Assembly (NCBI GenBank): GCA_947685225.1
Contig: CANTUV010000014.1
Location: forward strand, 7,130,001-7,194,000
DNA: 64,000 nt
DNA from: Garcia nutans
Lineage: Eukaryota > Streptophyta > Magnoliopsida > Malpighiales > Euphorbiaceae
Reading direction: 5' to 3'
Under the pieces are notes generated by a model. The model did not search any database. It saw only the letters and a list, made by a program, of their open reading frames with translations, and was not told where the DNA came from. The position numbers were made by a program, and so were the translations under genes. This document shows, piece by piece, positions 36,471 to 49,149 of this stretch (positions are counted from its first letter, which is position 1; each line of letters starts with the position of its first letter).

Positions 36471-37577
36471 AAACAATAGACAATTCATAGTACTAATTAA
36501 ATTCAACTTTTCAGGAAGATCGTCTATGCTTCCTTGGTCCTCGAGGTTATGGGTGACTTGGACATGGCTCTGATGGCAACTTGGCCTTGGAGGAGCAAGC
36601 GTCTACAACCATCATTAAATTAATTATAAAGCATAGTTACATATTATTAAGAAAATCACTAAAATACATATCATTAAATAATCATCATTTTTTTTACTTT
36701 AATTAATAAAATTGACTACTTTGATTACTATTCCTCTTTTAGCATTGAGAGGAAGAAATTTAACATTGATAATATTCAAATCAAACGCAAATTAAATAAA
36801 AGAAAATGTTTTTCCTGAAAATTATCAATTTTTTAGCTAATTTCCAAGGAAGTTAGAACTAATTTCTGACCACCATTTAGCTAAGTTGCCATTGCAAATT
36901 ATAATGTATATATATGTATATTTCAATTTAAAACTGAGTAGACATGAATACTTGTCTTCTGGTATGATCCTTAGCTTGGGAGAAAGAGTTTAGTTGAGAG
37001 AAATTTCCCAACTAAGCTCTTCGACCAAATCTTGAAGTTATACTGAAAAGAGTGCCTGGAAGGCATTGTAGCCTATCACTTGGTGTTAGCTGGTAATAAG
37101 TATTTTTGTAATTAAAATTATATGATAAATTGCTTTCAAAAAAAATATATGATAAATTAGTTTTTTGAGTTGAAAGTTAAAAATTTTAGTTTTTATACTA
37201 AAACCTCGTTTTAGTTATAAATTCTAGAAGTTAGCATTTTAAAATTGAAGTATTAATACGAGACCCAAAAAAAAAGAAAAATTAAACTGAAAATAATCAT
37301 ATTAATAGAAAGATAATTTTTTTGGAACATTTCAATTTCATGATTTATTAATGTGGTGATAAATAAAATATTTTAAAATTTTAATCAATCCTAAAAATAT
37401 TAAAGCAGATAGGCAAAACATATGCATATGTATGCCATAACTGTTCATAAGTCTCTTGTTAGCCCCCTTAATAGATTGATCATTAGTTATCTATCTATCC
37501 ACAATAAATTTAAATGATAACTCACAATAAATAATCAAGCTTACAAGTTAAATTTAATAAGGAAAAATCCTAACACT
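36471..37577. other. spacer with two GC-richer islands, possible exon-like pieces on the minus strand
   Basis: At 36510-36600 the minus strand has a pyrimidine-poor stretch preceded by TTGTAG, which looks like a splice acceptor. At 36960-37100 the minus strand opens with ATG for 32 codons. Both lie downstream of the small peptide ORF at 37578-37706 and could be exons of the same gene, but I cannot join them in a frame with confidence. The rest is AT-rich. Confidence 0.3.
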
Positions 37578-37706
37578 TTAAGCTAAAGAATTCAAAATAA
37601 CTTTTTCTGGAAAATGACGAGCAGAAATTGGAGACGCCATTAGAGCCAAAATGGAAAAGATTATAAAAATAGGAATACAAACCTTTTGGATTATACTCTT
37701 AGCCAT
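37578..37706 (-). CDS. candidate small secreted peptide (42 residues)
   Basis: ATG at 37706 opens 42 codons: a basic start (MAKSIIQK), a hydrophobic core (residues about 9-24, VCIPIFIIFSILALMA) and an Ala-X-Ala-like cleavage region SPISARH, the layout of a plant secretory signal peptide with a short tail. TATAAATA lies at 37769-37762 on the minus strand, about 56 bases upstream. The family is not recognised. It may be a complete micro-ORF, the first exon of a longer secreted protein, or a gene relic. The acidic and basic residues after the signal (HFPEK) are too few to assign a class. Confidence 0.4.
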   Translation of the reverse strand: MAKSIIQKVCIPIFIIFSILALMASPISARHFPEKVILNSLA

Positions 37707-37761
37707 ATCTTATTGTAAGCGCTAAGCTGTAGCAAAAAGGATATATTGATTCCTAATTTCC

Positions 37762-37769
37762 TATTTATA
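37762..37769 (-). promoter_or_regulatory. TATA box upstream of the small peptide ORF
   Basis: TATAAATA on the minus strand, about 56 bases before the ATG at 37706, a normal plant distance for a short leader. Confidence 0.4.
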
Positions 37770-38750
37770 AACAAGACTTTTAGAGAAATGTCATTATCAG
37801 CAACAATTAATGCCTATTTGTCTTTTGTTTTTTTAAATTTTGTTTTAAAAAATTTAATTATTATGACTTTGCCATTATTAATTAATTAATTCCATAACTA
37901 ATATGGAACCATTTCACTCTTTCTTGCTTCGATTATGTTCATATAATTCTTTTATTGTTTTTTTTTTAATTTGGAGTATTACTAAAAATATTTAATTTTT
38001 TTATTTCGCAATCTCTTTGAATTCTCTTTTTTGTTAATTTCTTCGTCTTTTTCCTTTTTTAAACAATGAAGCCACCCCCTGATCATTTTCATTGACGATG
38101 AGTTTTTTTTTTACATCCTCTTCTCTACTTTTTTTTTTATTTATTACTTATTAAATAATAAGGTGAAAGTTCCAAGCTTTTTCTCTTTAGTTTATTCTCT
38201 TTTATTCAAGAACTTTTTTTTTTCCCATTTTCATTAATTTTACTTATTCAAATGAAACTTTGATTTTTTTAACACTATATTCTTCTATAAAATTTTTTTA
38301 ATACTTGTGCTATGAATCCGTCATTAAATTTTGAACTGTGGAGATATCCATTAAAAAAAAAAATAGTGTCATTGAAAGATTCTTATCATGATAAAAAATA
38401 TCATAATATTTTAGCAAATTTTCTGTTATTAAAAAAATTCAATTTTATCAATTTAGATTTTAAAAATAATTTTGTTGTGTATATTTTACGAGCAATAAGA
38501 ATTGTTTCTCCATTCATTTTTTTTTTTTAAAATAGACCTCAAAATTGACTAATTAATAACTGAAAATCATAATCGGTAATTATAAAAATAAATTTTTTAT
38601 TTGATCTTTCACATTATAGAATTGATAATTTTAGTACTTGAGATTTTTTAAATGGCCAAATTATACTCTTGCTAATCTTTTTGCTGTAAAATTATAAATG
38701 ACTAGTATTGTTTGAAATGAATGACAAATTATAATTAAGTCCTTAATGAT
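37770..38750. other. T-rich spacer, nothing recognised
   Basis: Long T runs and AT-rich sequence. The open frame at 38312-38530 is Lys/Asn/Phe-rich in the way AT-rich random sequence is, and is not considered a gene. Confidence 0.5.
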
Positions 38751-38759
38751 GATAGGTGG

Positions 38760-40665
38760 AACTCAGTGTACTTAAGAGCTCTGGTAAGTATCAAAAGTCT
38801 ACTCGTCTACTAGTAAAACAAGAAGGAATTGAGCTTCAGTGAAGAAATTTCGATGCTTAAGTCAGTTCGGGCTATCTGCAAATAAGAGAGCAAGAAAAAT
38901 AGGAAAAAGATCATTTACCTATAGGGTTCATCCTCAATTTATAGTTGTAGAGCAGGAGAGAAAATCTGAATGTGTCAGCAGATCTTCAAAAGGTGTGATA
39001 TGCAAAATCTATAAGTGCATAAAATTATATTCAAGTAATATAGTTATGAAATAAGATATCGTTCCTACAGAGAATGTTTACTAATTACCAACCAAAATCA
39101 ACTTAATTACTATTTAGACAATTGAATAATAAACATAATTAATTAAAAAATTATTTTAAATCTAAATTAATTAACAGTAATTTACTTAATGAAGATAACA
39201 ATCAAACAAACAACTTAGAATATTAAATTCATGTGGTAATCGAATGATAATTTCTTGTGTCTATTAATTCAATTTTAATTATTCAAGTTATGGACACATA
39301 ATTCTTAAATAATTAATATTTTTTCTCGAGAGATAATAACATATCAATTATAAATCATTAACATATTTCTCAATAGCCTAAACAACCTATAATCAATTCA
39401 TTAAGAGTCAATCATTCATATAATTCCACACAAGTCAAATTGAATACTCTCATACCAATTATTTTCTTGTAATTCTATTATCTAATTCCAATCAATGAAT
39501 ATTTTTCTTAGAATTATTCACTAATATAAAATCATGCAATTGGTGGCCAAGTAATTACAAACATTAGGCTTAATAACATAATTAACATGAATAAAGAAAA
39601 ATAGATCATAATCATATATCAAATAATTAATCACACTTCATCAATATTCTAGATAACGAATTTAGCCATTTATACTAATAGAAAAACACATCATATTAAT
39701 TAAATTAAACATAGCAAACAAAAATTAAAACTGAAAATAGAATTGATTAAAGGAAGTGAAGAAAAACTCTTTTAATTGAACTGTAGATCAACACCAGTCT
39801 CTTGGTGTATCTCTCTACAACCTTCTCTTTAGAATTTTTCTTTGTAATAATAAAACCCTAAAATTATTATTTCTAAACCTCCCTTTTTTTGTTCTAAGTC
39901 TGATCTCCCTTTTATAACAAATTACCAAATGTTTAACAATATCAAACTACTTAAAAACAGACTCCTAATTTCATTCTACTTCTTCAAAATTCAAGCTGTA
40001 TTTTAAAAGGCAATTTACTATTAGATAACAATATTATCTCAATCTGACTCCTTCATCAAAGTTGTAGCTCTTAAAGTATAGATGATTTTAGACTTTTGAA
40101 TCACTTCAATTGAACTTTGGAAGCCCAAGATATGGCCCAATTACTCTCAATTATTTAGACATAAATTCTACTTCAACATCTCAGGCCTAATTTCGACTTA
40201 ATATTCGGAGGCACAAATGATCTTCGATTTTAATAAACCAGACCTCTCTGGAAAGCTATGTCCTCTACAATCTTCATAAATATAACTTTTCTATTCTCAA
40301 ACTCTATCATCACCTTAATCTTTATTGAAGCTTTAAATGTTCAATATGCTTAAAATTTTTGCTTGCATAATCCTACAAAAAATTAATTTAAACTAAGCTC
40401 TATTAAAAATTAATGAAATTAGAATAGATAAATATGCTTAGAATAAATGAATTCAACTTAATTTCATGTAAAAGCTAATAGAAAAATATATATTCAATAT
40501 GCACTTATCAAGGCGTCAGTGTCGTACGACGGCTGTGTTAGCAATTTATCCCCTGAATGCAAGGAGCTTGGTCAGGCCGAAGAGTTCGGTACCATGGTCT
40601 GCAATTTACTGATAGCTTGGTCTTGACATCAGCAAGGTATCGGGCTCTATACATGAGAGGGTAAT
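38760..40665 (-). repeat. LTR-like fragment of an older retroelement, interrupted by a solo LTR
   Basis: 38760-38995 and 40511-40665 become continuous when the inserted LTR and one target copy are removed. The joined block is GC-richer than its surroundings and has a minus-strand TATA-like box (CTATAAATTG, about 38936-38945). It resembles LTR or leader sequence of plant gypsy elements. The open frame at 38839-39054 crosses into the inserted LTR and is not a gene. Confidence 0.45.
38996..40510 (-). repeat. solo LTR, 1515 bp
   Basis: It begins TGATATGC and ends GCACTTATCA (TG...CA), flanked by AGGTG (38991-38995) and AGGCG (40511-40515), a 4-of-5 target duplication. On the minus strand a TATAAAAGG box lies near 39910, and a CTCTGTAGGAACGATATC-like block near the end is shared in type with the LTR at 45048 (CTCTGTGGAAATGATACTC). 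No internal region or coding sequence. Confidence 0.75.
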
Positions 40666-41167
40666 ATCACTTAAATTTTTATCATATCATTGTTAGTAAT
40701 TGTTAGCATCCAACATTTTTAATTATTTTTTTCCAAGTGGAAAATCAAAGATAACGAACAATATCTTCTGCAATTTTTAGATGTGATGATCATATGACTT
40801 GTATAATCATGATTATATATAATAAGTTTGCTTTCTTTTAAAATTTCTTTACCATTGAAAATAGTCTTTTAAACTTAACTCTCTTATTCTTCTTCTCCAG
40901 AGTCATCATATGCAAAGTTGTTGAACTAAGCCAAAAATGAAGAAAAACAAACAGCATAGGGAAACAAAGAACACTTCTCTTATTAAAATACATACACTAA
41001 GGTTGTATGTATTTTCAAAAGGAGGTTGTTTAGTATGATTCTGATTCCTTACAAACTACACTTATTCTTGAGCAGGACATTTATAAGATTAGTGGTTACC
41101 ACTATACTCTTCATAAACTGTTGTAACAAGATTAACATGTTCCAACTTCCTAGTTATGGCATCAACT
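40666..41167. other. spacer, nothing recognised
   Basis: AT-rich without supported features. The truncated retroelement gag begins at its right edge. Confidence 0.4.
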
Positions 41168-44100
41168 TTAGAAAAAAAATGAAATGTCATTTACTTCATG
41201 TATACTAACTACCTTCTTAGGCAAAGACCTCTTACTAGAATAATGGTAGTTATTGGCTATCATGGACTCAATCAATTGCAATGCTTCAATTGTATTCTTG
41301 TCCATAAGAGTAACTCCAGCAGTTGCATCAATTTTACTCTTTAACGGTCTTGTTATCCCCTTGTAGAAAATTTGAACAAGTAACCAATCTAGAATTCCAT
41401 GGTGAGGACACTTCTTGTGAAGATCTTTGAATCTTTTCCAAGCTTCATAAAGTGATTCACTATTATACTGCACAAAACTGGAAGCATCATTTTTGAATTT
41501 TGCAGTCTTCCCTGGAGGAAAATACTTAGCCAAAAATTCTTTAGAAAGATCATCCCAAGTAGTGAAAATTCTAGCAGCTTGACATTATAATCATGCTTTT
41601 GCCTTGTCCTTCAATGAAAAAAGAAATAGGCGTAGCCTAATTGCATCATCACTGACTCTATTCATCATGATTGTATCATAAATTTTCAGAGAATTTGTCA
41701 AATGAGCAATAGCATCCTCTTAGTCTAAACTATAGAAAAGTTGTTGTTAAGCCATATTGATGAGAGCTGGTTTAAGTTCAAAATTATTGACATTCACTGT
41801 AAGGTGAGTGATTGTCATACCTCATTTTTAGAAGTGTAACGGTCCTAGGATCTAGGTAGGCTTAAGGCCACCAGACACCACGTAGAACCCAACTAATTTA
41901 TAAATTCATACAAATTGGTTATTGCACCAGTGAATTAAAACTTTATTATTATTTACTCAAAATTTTATGATATATTATTATTACACATTTATTTTTATAT
42001 TATATATAATTTTTTTTATTACATTATGGTTTACTTTCATAATTTACTAAATTATTCACAATCATACTACGGAGCAACTAGAGCATAGTACAAACATAAT
42101 TATTTAATTACATATGATAGCATTTGCTAATTATATTATTCTCAAGCTTCTTGTTGGAAGAAGAAATCAAGAAGCTGATGGTCCTGAGTCACTTCTACTT
42201 GAAACCACAGACGATGGGGTGAACTATCAATTCAGTGAAATTATAGTGTCACAGGGGTATGATGTACAATAAAATAGTTTAAGGTTCAAGAATAATAAAT
42301 ACATAAGGTAGTAGCCCAATAAATGTATAACAATAAAATTCAATCCACAAGAAATGCCCACAATAATTGGACCAATATCACAAAAGCAAATCACATAATA
42401 GAACATATAACACATAGCAATAACACTGAAGAAAATATATTATTATTTCAGTACTATCACACATCACATTCACATAAGGGTAGCTTCTACCTTACAAATC
42501 ACAAACTTCTATGTGCACATAGCCTGATGGTATACCCCCATGAAGTTGGAATTCTGTCATATTGGCTAATCAAATGACATAGTATGATCACATAGACCAA
42601 GAGGCCACATTGATTTTCACAATTCACAAATGCATAATCACAAACAACAAATGATATCAAATGGCTCAAATATCAACAATGGTTAAATTTTCATCAAAGA
42701 ATTCCAAACGTGAAAAAGCAAGGGTTGGATACTATAACTCACATCGAATATGCAAATTTGATTCCTCTAAGTCATTAAGAATTATTGGTTGGTTTGATGG
42801 CAATACTCGACCTACATTCATATCCACATATAAATCGCACATTTAGGTTTATTTTAATTTTTAATTTATCATTTTTGTCTTAATTATTTATTAGACACCC
42901 ATATTCTATTTTAACATCTTAATATACTCTAAAATTTATTTTATAATTATAAATTCAAATATCATAAAATTATATTATAATAGGGCTATACAATAGAGTA
43001 AATTTAAATATGTGTCATATGCCTATAAAAATGTATTGGCTTCTTCAAGTCATGTGATTTACTTATTTATTAAATTAGTATTTATAGTTTTTGGAATATT
43101 AAATACACATATTAAATTTTATATTTATCTATTATATGCTTATATTTATAACCGAATAAAATATATTTTGTTATTCTCAATTCAGTCCCAAGTTAACCAA
43201 ACACTAAAATTTCAGCATTTGAGTAGTTTGTATTCATTTAATATTAATTTATTCAAATTTATTTGCCCTAAAATTTTTTCAGCATGTTCCCAACATAATA
43301 TATGACCTCTCTGTAAATTTTCACAATTTATAGAATTCATTTATATAGGTAAATAATTTAAACATAGTGCTAAATTTCAGTGGTATTTATTCAGACTATT
43401 AAAATGAGCAGCTTATATTCACTTATTTACTCACTTATTTTTTCTCATCATTTTTACTTGACCTTTTACCACAACCTTTCCAACATCAAAATATATCTTT
43501 TTTGTAAATTTTTATGAATTTTAAAGCTCATTTTCATATTGAAATAAATAAAACACAATAGCTAAATTATTAAAAGTTCAAGCCGTAATATTTGGATAGA
43601 TTTGAGTATTAGGGTTTCTAGCTTAATTTCTTTTAATAAAAATCAATTTTCAACATCCTAAATACTTAATTAATATGTATAAATGATAATATTTAGCTCA
43701 AATTAAATAAATAAAAGATTTAAAGTTAAAAAAATAAAATAAAAAATTAAGATTCAGAATTTTCATATTCTTACCTTTAGGAGTTCCTTTGCCTTCTTTG
43801 CCTTTATATCACTTTATTTATTTAATTTTCTAATTTAGATCACTTTTAGACATAATAATCCAGCCTAAGAATGGTTTTTGGCTGCTGAAAAAAAGAGAAA
43901 TTCGTGATAGCGAAGAGGTGTTTTGATAGTAAGGAGAAAGAAGAAAAAGAAATTAAGATAAGAATAAAACTTGTCAACCTTTTAATCATAATTTGACTAA
44001 GCTCTTCCTATTCAAAGGAGCTAACTCATCCATTTAATTTGACAGAAAAATGACTGAGAATTAAGTAGGTGAAATATCTATTTTTTCTTTAAATATTTTA

Positions 44101-45020
44101 TACTCATTTGTTAACTTGAATGCCCTTATAGTCATTTCACATCCTAATTTACTACCTACACTTGAATTAATTTTTTTAAAAATATTTTTGCTTCTAATTT
44201 TAATTTTAAGTTATCTTATATGGTTTTTATGTATATTATTATGTTAAAATATTATTAATGAAGTTATGGTACATTTCAAGTATAATACTTTAAGATTTTT
44301 ATACATTCAAGTTAACGTCGTAGCTAAACAGTTTAAAATTTTCTTTTTCATCACTTTAGTAACATATAAATTTCACTTCTTTGCATATGAATAATTCTTT
44401 TATCATTCTAATAGGTCATTTTGTTCCTCTAATAGTTTATATACAAATATAATTAGTTATTTAATAACTTACAGTTAATTGATTTGATTCATAGTTGTAA
44501 AGTTTTCAATTAAAATACTTTAAAGTTTTTGTTTATATTTTTTTGGTACATTAAAATTTTATTTCAATCAAAATTTTTTTCTCACTTTTTTTTATTAATT
44601 TGTACAACATTTAAGCTGCTAGATTTTTATTTTATCTAGGGTATTACAGTGATGCTTGATCTAATTTATGGATTAGGTATGGCACGTTCCTTTAATGTGA
44701 GGTTTCTTTGTTGAAATTGATCTTGTGGTTCACCCATATTTAGTTCTTCATTAGTAGCTACTTGCACTTCAACCACACTTTCTTCTTCTACAGACTATTG
44801 TGCATGTAACTATTTCCTTTCTTCTCTTTCTAATCAAAGTCTTTCTTTCCTTGCTCTATTATTCACTCTACACTATCTTTTAATTTTAAGATTTAATTCT
44901 TCCAATATTGATTGTCTATCACTGCGTATATAATTTCTACAAATAAGCAAATGAAAAATAATTAAAATAAAATTCAAAATTAATAGTCTCTTTGAATTTA
45001 CTGTTATCAAACTAATTATT
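41168..45020 (-). pseudogene. gypsy gag (Retrotrans_gag domain), split by a solo LTR
   Basis: The N-terminal part at about 44654-44800 reads RNLTLKERAIPNP, then, across the inserted LTR, NFELKPALINM near 41790. The Retrotrans_gag domain continues through AIAHLTNSLKIYD, AIRLRLFLFSLKDKAKA, TTWDDLSKEFLAKYFPPGK and SLYEAWKRFKDLHKKCPHHG, with the open part at 41168-41533. The motif order is that of Athila/Ogre-type gag. Several stops break it. It ends abruptly near 41175, so the element was truncated there. Confidence 0.85.
41813..44648 (-). repeat. solo LTR of a gypsy element, 2836 bp, with 5-bp TSD
   Basis: Plus-strand ends are TGTCATACC and GGTATTACA; on the minus strand it starts TGTAATACCC like the LTR at 4099. 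GTGAT is duplicated exactly at 41808-41812 and 44649-44653, and gag continues on both sides. It holds no internal region and no gene; the open frames at 42227-42577, 42661-42846 and 43012-43305 are AT-driven. Orientation is inferred from the TGTAATACCC start. Confidence 0.88.
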
Positions 45021-45023
45021 CCT

Positions 45024-45043
45024 TCCCTAGCAATGACGGCAAA
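45024..45043 (-). other. degenerate primer-binding site of the gypsy element
   Basis: The minus strand reads TTTTTGCCGTCATTGCTAGG, a damaged form of the TTTTTGGCGCCGTTGCCGG-type sequence found directly after the 5' LTR in Athila and Tat elements. It lies next to the LTR edge TGTTGG at 45048. Confidence 0.65.
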
Positions 45044-45047
45044 AACT

Positions 45048-45751
45048 TGTTGGCAAATTATTTATGCTATATTTCAGTACCGCAAGTGTACATTTTGCAA
45101 TAAGTAGTAAGTGAAAGTAGAGTATCATTTCCACAGAGAATGAATTATTTGACTAATTTAAATTTAATTGACTATTATTTGAAAATTGATTACTTGGATG
45201 TTTAAAAATTAACCTGACAAATTCTTAATTGAAAATTGTAAATTAAATTTTAAATTCAAATTGGATAAAACTAACAACCTATTGAATTAAAAATTCAAAT
45301 TCAAATTCAAATTTCAAACAAATTAAGATAAATAAGTAAGATTATATTTCATTAGAATTATTTCAAATGGGTAAAAACTGATTTTTCAAATTAATTTAAA
45401 TTTTTTTGAATCAAAGTTACCAATTCCTAAAATAAATCTTCTTCTTTCTCATGCAAAAAAATTTTAATGGCTAACAATTCAATTCTTTATTCTTATGAGA
45501 AGTAAACAACAATCATTCCAAAGTTCAAAGGAATTAAAATGATCTTTAGAAATTCTTTTATCTCTAAAATGAATTTCTAAAGTTATTGATTTTAAAATCT
45601 AAATCATACATAATTCTCACTCATAATATGATTCCAATAAAATAAATAATTGGTGGTTAATTAATCACAAGCATTAAGAATAAGATTCAACAAAATATTA
45701 ATTCAAGAAATCAATTAATTAAATACCCATCCTTCGTAAATCCTAAATCTA
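45048..45751 (-). repeat. 5' LTR end (R-U5 part) of the Athila/Ogre-type element
   Basis: It begins TGTTGGCAAATT on plus, right beside the primer-binding site, and contains a CAAGTGTAC block and TTTCCACAGAGAATG, a signature of LTRs in this group. It is interrupted near 45752 by other repeat sequence. The rest of the LTR is thought to lie around 50700-51176. Confidence 0.6.
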
Positions 45752-48441
45752 CATGTGAGCGAAAATTTTCACCACCGCTCTAAGTGAAATGGTTCTTACG
45801 ACTTTGACATTGTTAGGCTCTCGGCCTTAGAGAATACGAGCCTAAGCCAAGAGAATTAGAGTCGCCACCCGATTAGGCTAAAAAAAAATAGAAAATGGTG
45901 GATGACTTAATTCCTAAGGAATCTCCATCTCCCTACTTGAATTCGAAAAGTTGGGTACACATGGGAATATAAGAATGACTCAGCACCCTATAATGCCCGG
46001 TTCATTGGAACCGACCTCATTTTCAAGTCTAAATATTATGAAATCGTTAAATTATTATGATAGTATTCACATTACAAGCAATTAAAATAAATAACATCAC
46101 ACCATTAATCAAACGAATAAAATAGACACCCATACTAGATGAAAATATACCCTTACAATATTCAAGGTCAAAATATAAATAAAATAGGATACCCACTAAA
46201 AGATGAAAATATGTCTATTACAATTGTCCCAAAAATAAAATAAGCAATATAACAAAAGAAACAATTTAAATAAACTAAGACATCTACCATAAGTAGAAAC
46301 ATACCTTTTACAATCTCAAAATTTAAAATAATAAGAAATTACAATCCATAAACATATAAATAATTATAAAATTAGGGCTAAACTAATGAAATTAAGATCA
46401 ATCACAAAAATTGCAATCCATAAGTAAATCTTAATATTAAACCCTTAACGAATTATAGTGCACAATGCACACGGTGGTCTTGTTAGCCTGTTACGGGCAG
46501 GGGTCAAGGAGGCAGTGCCCCCGAAAGATAAACGATTTACAAAATAGATCTTGTTAGGGAATTAGGATTTTGCTAATGAAACTAAAGGTAAACATGCGAA
46601 ATTAGAGTTTTATAATATGATTAGGGTTTTAGATTATAAAACTAACATGTGAAATTAGGGTTCCAATTATATTTAAACCTAAAGCTATGGTTTATTGTGT
46701 GGGATTTCAAAACCAAACGAATAACAATGAATTAAACAATAAAGATGATCAATGGAATTTAAAAATGAGTTAGTATGATCATACCTACGTTTTTAGCTCC
46801 ACCAAGGTAATTTATTAAATAAAGCTTACTTTTGAATTGTTGGAATGTTGCGTTTGTTGGCTCCTCCAATCTCAATTCATTGAACCAAGATCATGTCTTC
46901 AAAATTTGGATCAATAGAAGTATTGATTGGTGCCTTGAAGATCTGAGCTCAAAGCTACTGTCTCGTTTTGGTTACTGCTTCTGCTTTTATTTTACTATTT
47001 TATTGCTTTTCTTTTTCTTTTTTTATTTTTGGTTGCTACTGATTATGGCTACCCATCCTTTATTTTTTAATTCTATATTTATAGGCAACATTAGGTTTAA
47101 TCATGGCTTAATAATCCTCGTCCATTCAAATGCTCTCCTACTTATTTCAGCACAATTAGAGTTTAAATAAAATTAAAATTGAATCTAGCTTGGATTAAAG
47201 ATTAAATTCAAGGTTCATGTCGAATTTCGGACTCCAAATTCGATATGAGGCAAGGCTCATATTGAATTTGGTATGGATGCCTTATATCAAATTTGGGCCA
47301 CCAAATTCGATATTAGGCTTCCTCATATCAAACATAATGTCCAACCGAACCAAATCGACTATATTTTCTAAACATTGGTTCAACCCGGCTGTACCAGAGC
47401 AAATTTAATTGTATTGGGCCTAATTAAATTAGATTAACTTTTATTTTTAAACTAAACTTGGTCCGACCCTTATTAATTAAAATCAAATTTCAGTTGGACC
47501 AAAATTAATGGTTTACACTACCCAATCCCACTAATAAGAATAGTTATTCATAGCTAAATTAAATATAAAAGTAAGAGAAATGTAAAAACCAAACAAAGAA
47601 TCCATAACTCTAATATTCAAATTAATGAAATAATGAAGAAATTAAAGAATGATAAGCTGAATTTCTAAATTGAAAATAATTGTTTAATTTTGATGAATGA
47701 ATCTTGTAGAAGTGCTTGAATCTCCCCAAAAGCATTAGCCTCCTTTGTTATCCTTCTTCTATCATGAACTTGATGTAGGTTTTTAAGGGAAAATGAGATA
47801 GGGAAGAATAGGCTCTAAGATTGACTGCTCAATTTCTCCTCAAAAGGATACTTTTATATTGTACTTTTAAATTTTCAAAATACCCCTATAGTTTAAATGG
47901 AGAGTTTGCCACCTCAGTAAGTCAAAATTGAGCATTCTAGTTTAACATGATGGGCAAGTCTAATATGCCCATGTTGAAATAAAGCCTTTTGTTCCTCAAT
48001 TTCCAAAAAGTGGCAGCTTTAAAATTTTGAACAATTTGAGTTGGGCAACTATGAGGCTTTTCTGAGCACCGATCTGGCCATTCTCAGAAATTGGGAGCCG
48101 AAATACTTATTTAGGTTTGGTTTCACATGACACTACCGAGTACAGTCTCTAATAGGTCGTTAAGCATGAGTTTAAGAAAATGGATTTCCTATTTCGAGAA
48201 AACAATTTACTTTCCTTTTATTATGAAAAAATATAATGGACTTTTATTTTGAAAAGAAGGAATTTGAGAGTTACCATCTTCAATTCTTTTATTTGGAAAA
48301 ATTCAAAAGAAAAATTCATTTAATTGACTCCATTAAATTTGATTAATTGTTTACCCAAAAAAGATACTAGTCCGCAATCATGATGAGTCTTGGACTAAGT
48401 TTTCAAGTGAGTTTTAATAAATATATATATATATATATTTT
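45752..48441. repeat. LTR-like repeat sequence of another retroelement, no gene
   Basis: It starts TGTGAGCGAAAATTTTCACC and contains GAGTCGCCACCCGATTAGG and a TGACTCAGCACCCTATAATG stretch that I associate with LTRs of plant gypsy elements. It continues with GGCAGGGGTCAAGGAGGCAG near 46495. At 47210-47330 a word like CAAATTTGG or CGAATTT recurs about every 30 bases. The open frames at 46832-47170 and 47217-47408 have no recognisable family. Its right boundary is not clear. Confidence 0.45.
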
Positions 48442-49104
48442 CACAACAAGAAAAATATAAATTAGAGACAGAAATTAGCGACGGATAAAAATTCGTCGCT
48501 AAATAACGATAGATTAGCGATAATAAATTATTAGCGACAGTTCAGTGACAAATTAGTAACGAATTTAGCGACAGAGAAAATTTGTCGTTAATTCTAGCGC
48601 TAACAATTGGCGTCTTGTATTTAGCGACGGTATTAAAATTTCATCGCTAAATCTCGTCGCTAATAAATAAAAATAGCGACGGAATTACTTTTCGTCATTA
48701 ATTAGCGACGGAACACCCTATCTATGGCTAATTTCATCTAAATTAATGACGGAACTATTATGTCATTAATTTTTAATTATTTAAAAATAAATGAAAAAAT
48801 TTTTTGGGAGCAAATTAGCGATGAAATTTATTGCCGTCGCTAATTTTAAATATTTTAAAGAATACGCGAGATTTTTATGCGAAATTTTAGCGACGAAATT
48901 TATTGATGTCACTAATTTTAAATATTTTAAAGAATAGACGGTATTTTTGTATGGGATTTTAGCAACGGGGCTTATTTTCGTCTTTAATTTTGTCTCTAAT
49001 AATGAATTTTTAAAAATATGCCTCGTGTTTTTAGCGACGAAATTAAATTCCGTCGCTAAAATCTAAATATTTATTCTTTCTAACTTTTTTCTTCATTTTT
49101 TTCT

Positions 49105-49149
<45 letters not shown>

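Noticed and set aside
38839..39054. Open frame with a basic product
   Set aside because: It crosses a solo LTR boundary and has no recognisable domain.
43012..43305. Open frame rich in Ile/Tyr/Phe within the 2.8-kb solo LTR
   Set aside because: Composition is that of AT-rich non-coding DNA and it lies inside an LTR.
46832..47170. 112-codon open frame with a Phe-rich hydrophobic stretch
   Set aside because: The hydrophobic stretch is the translation of a T-rich run in LTR-like sequence; no family is recognised.
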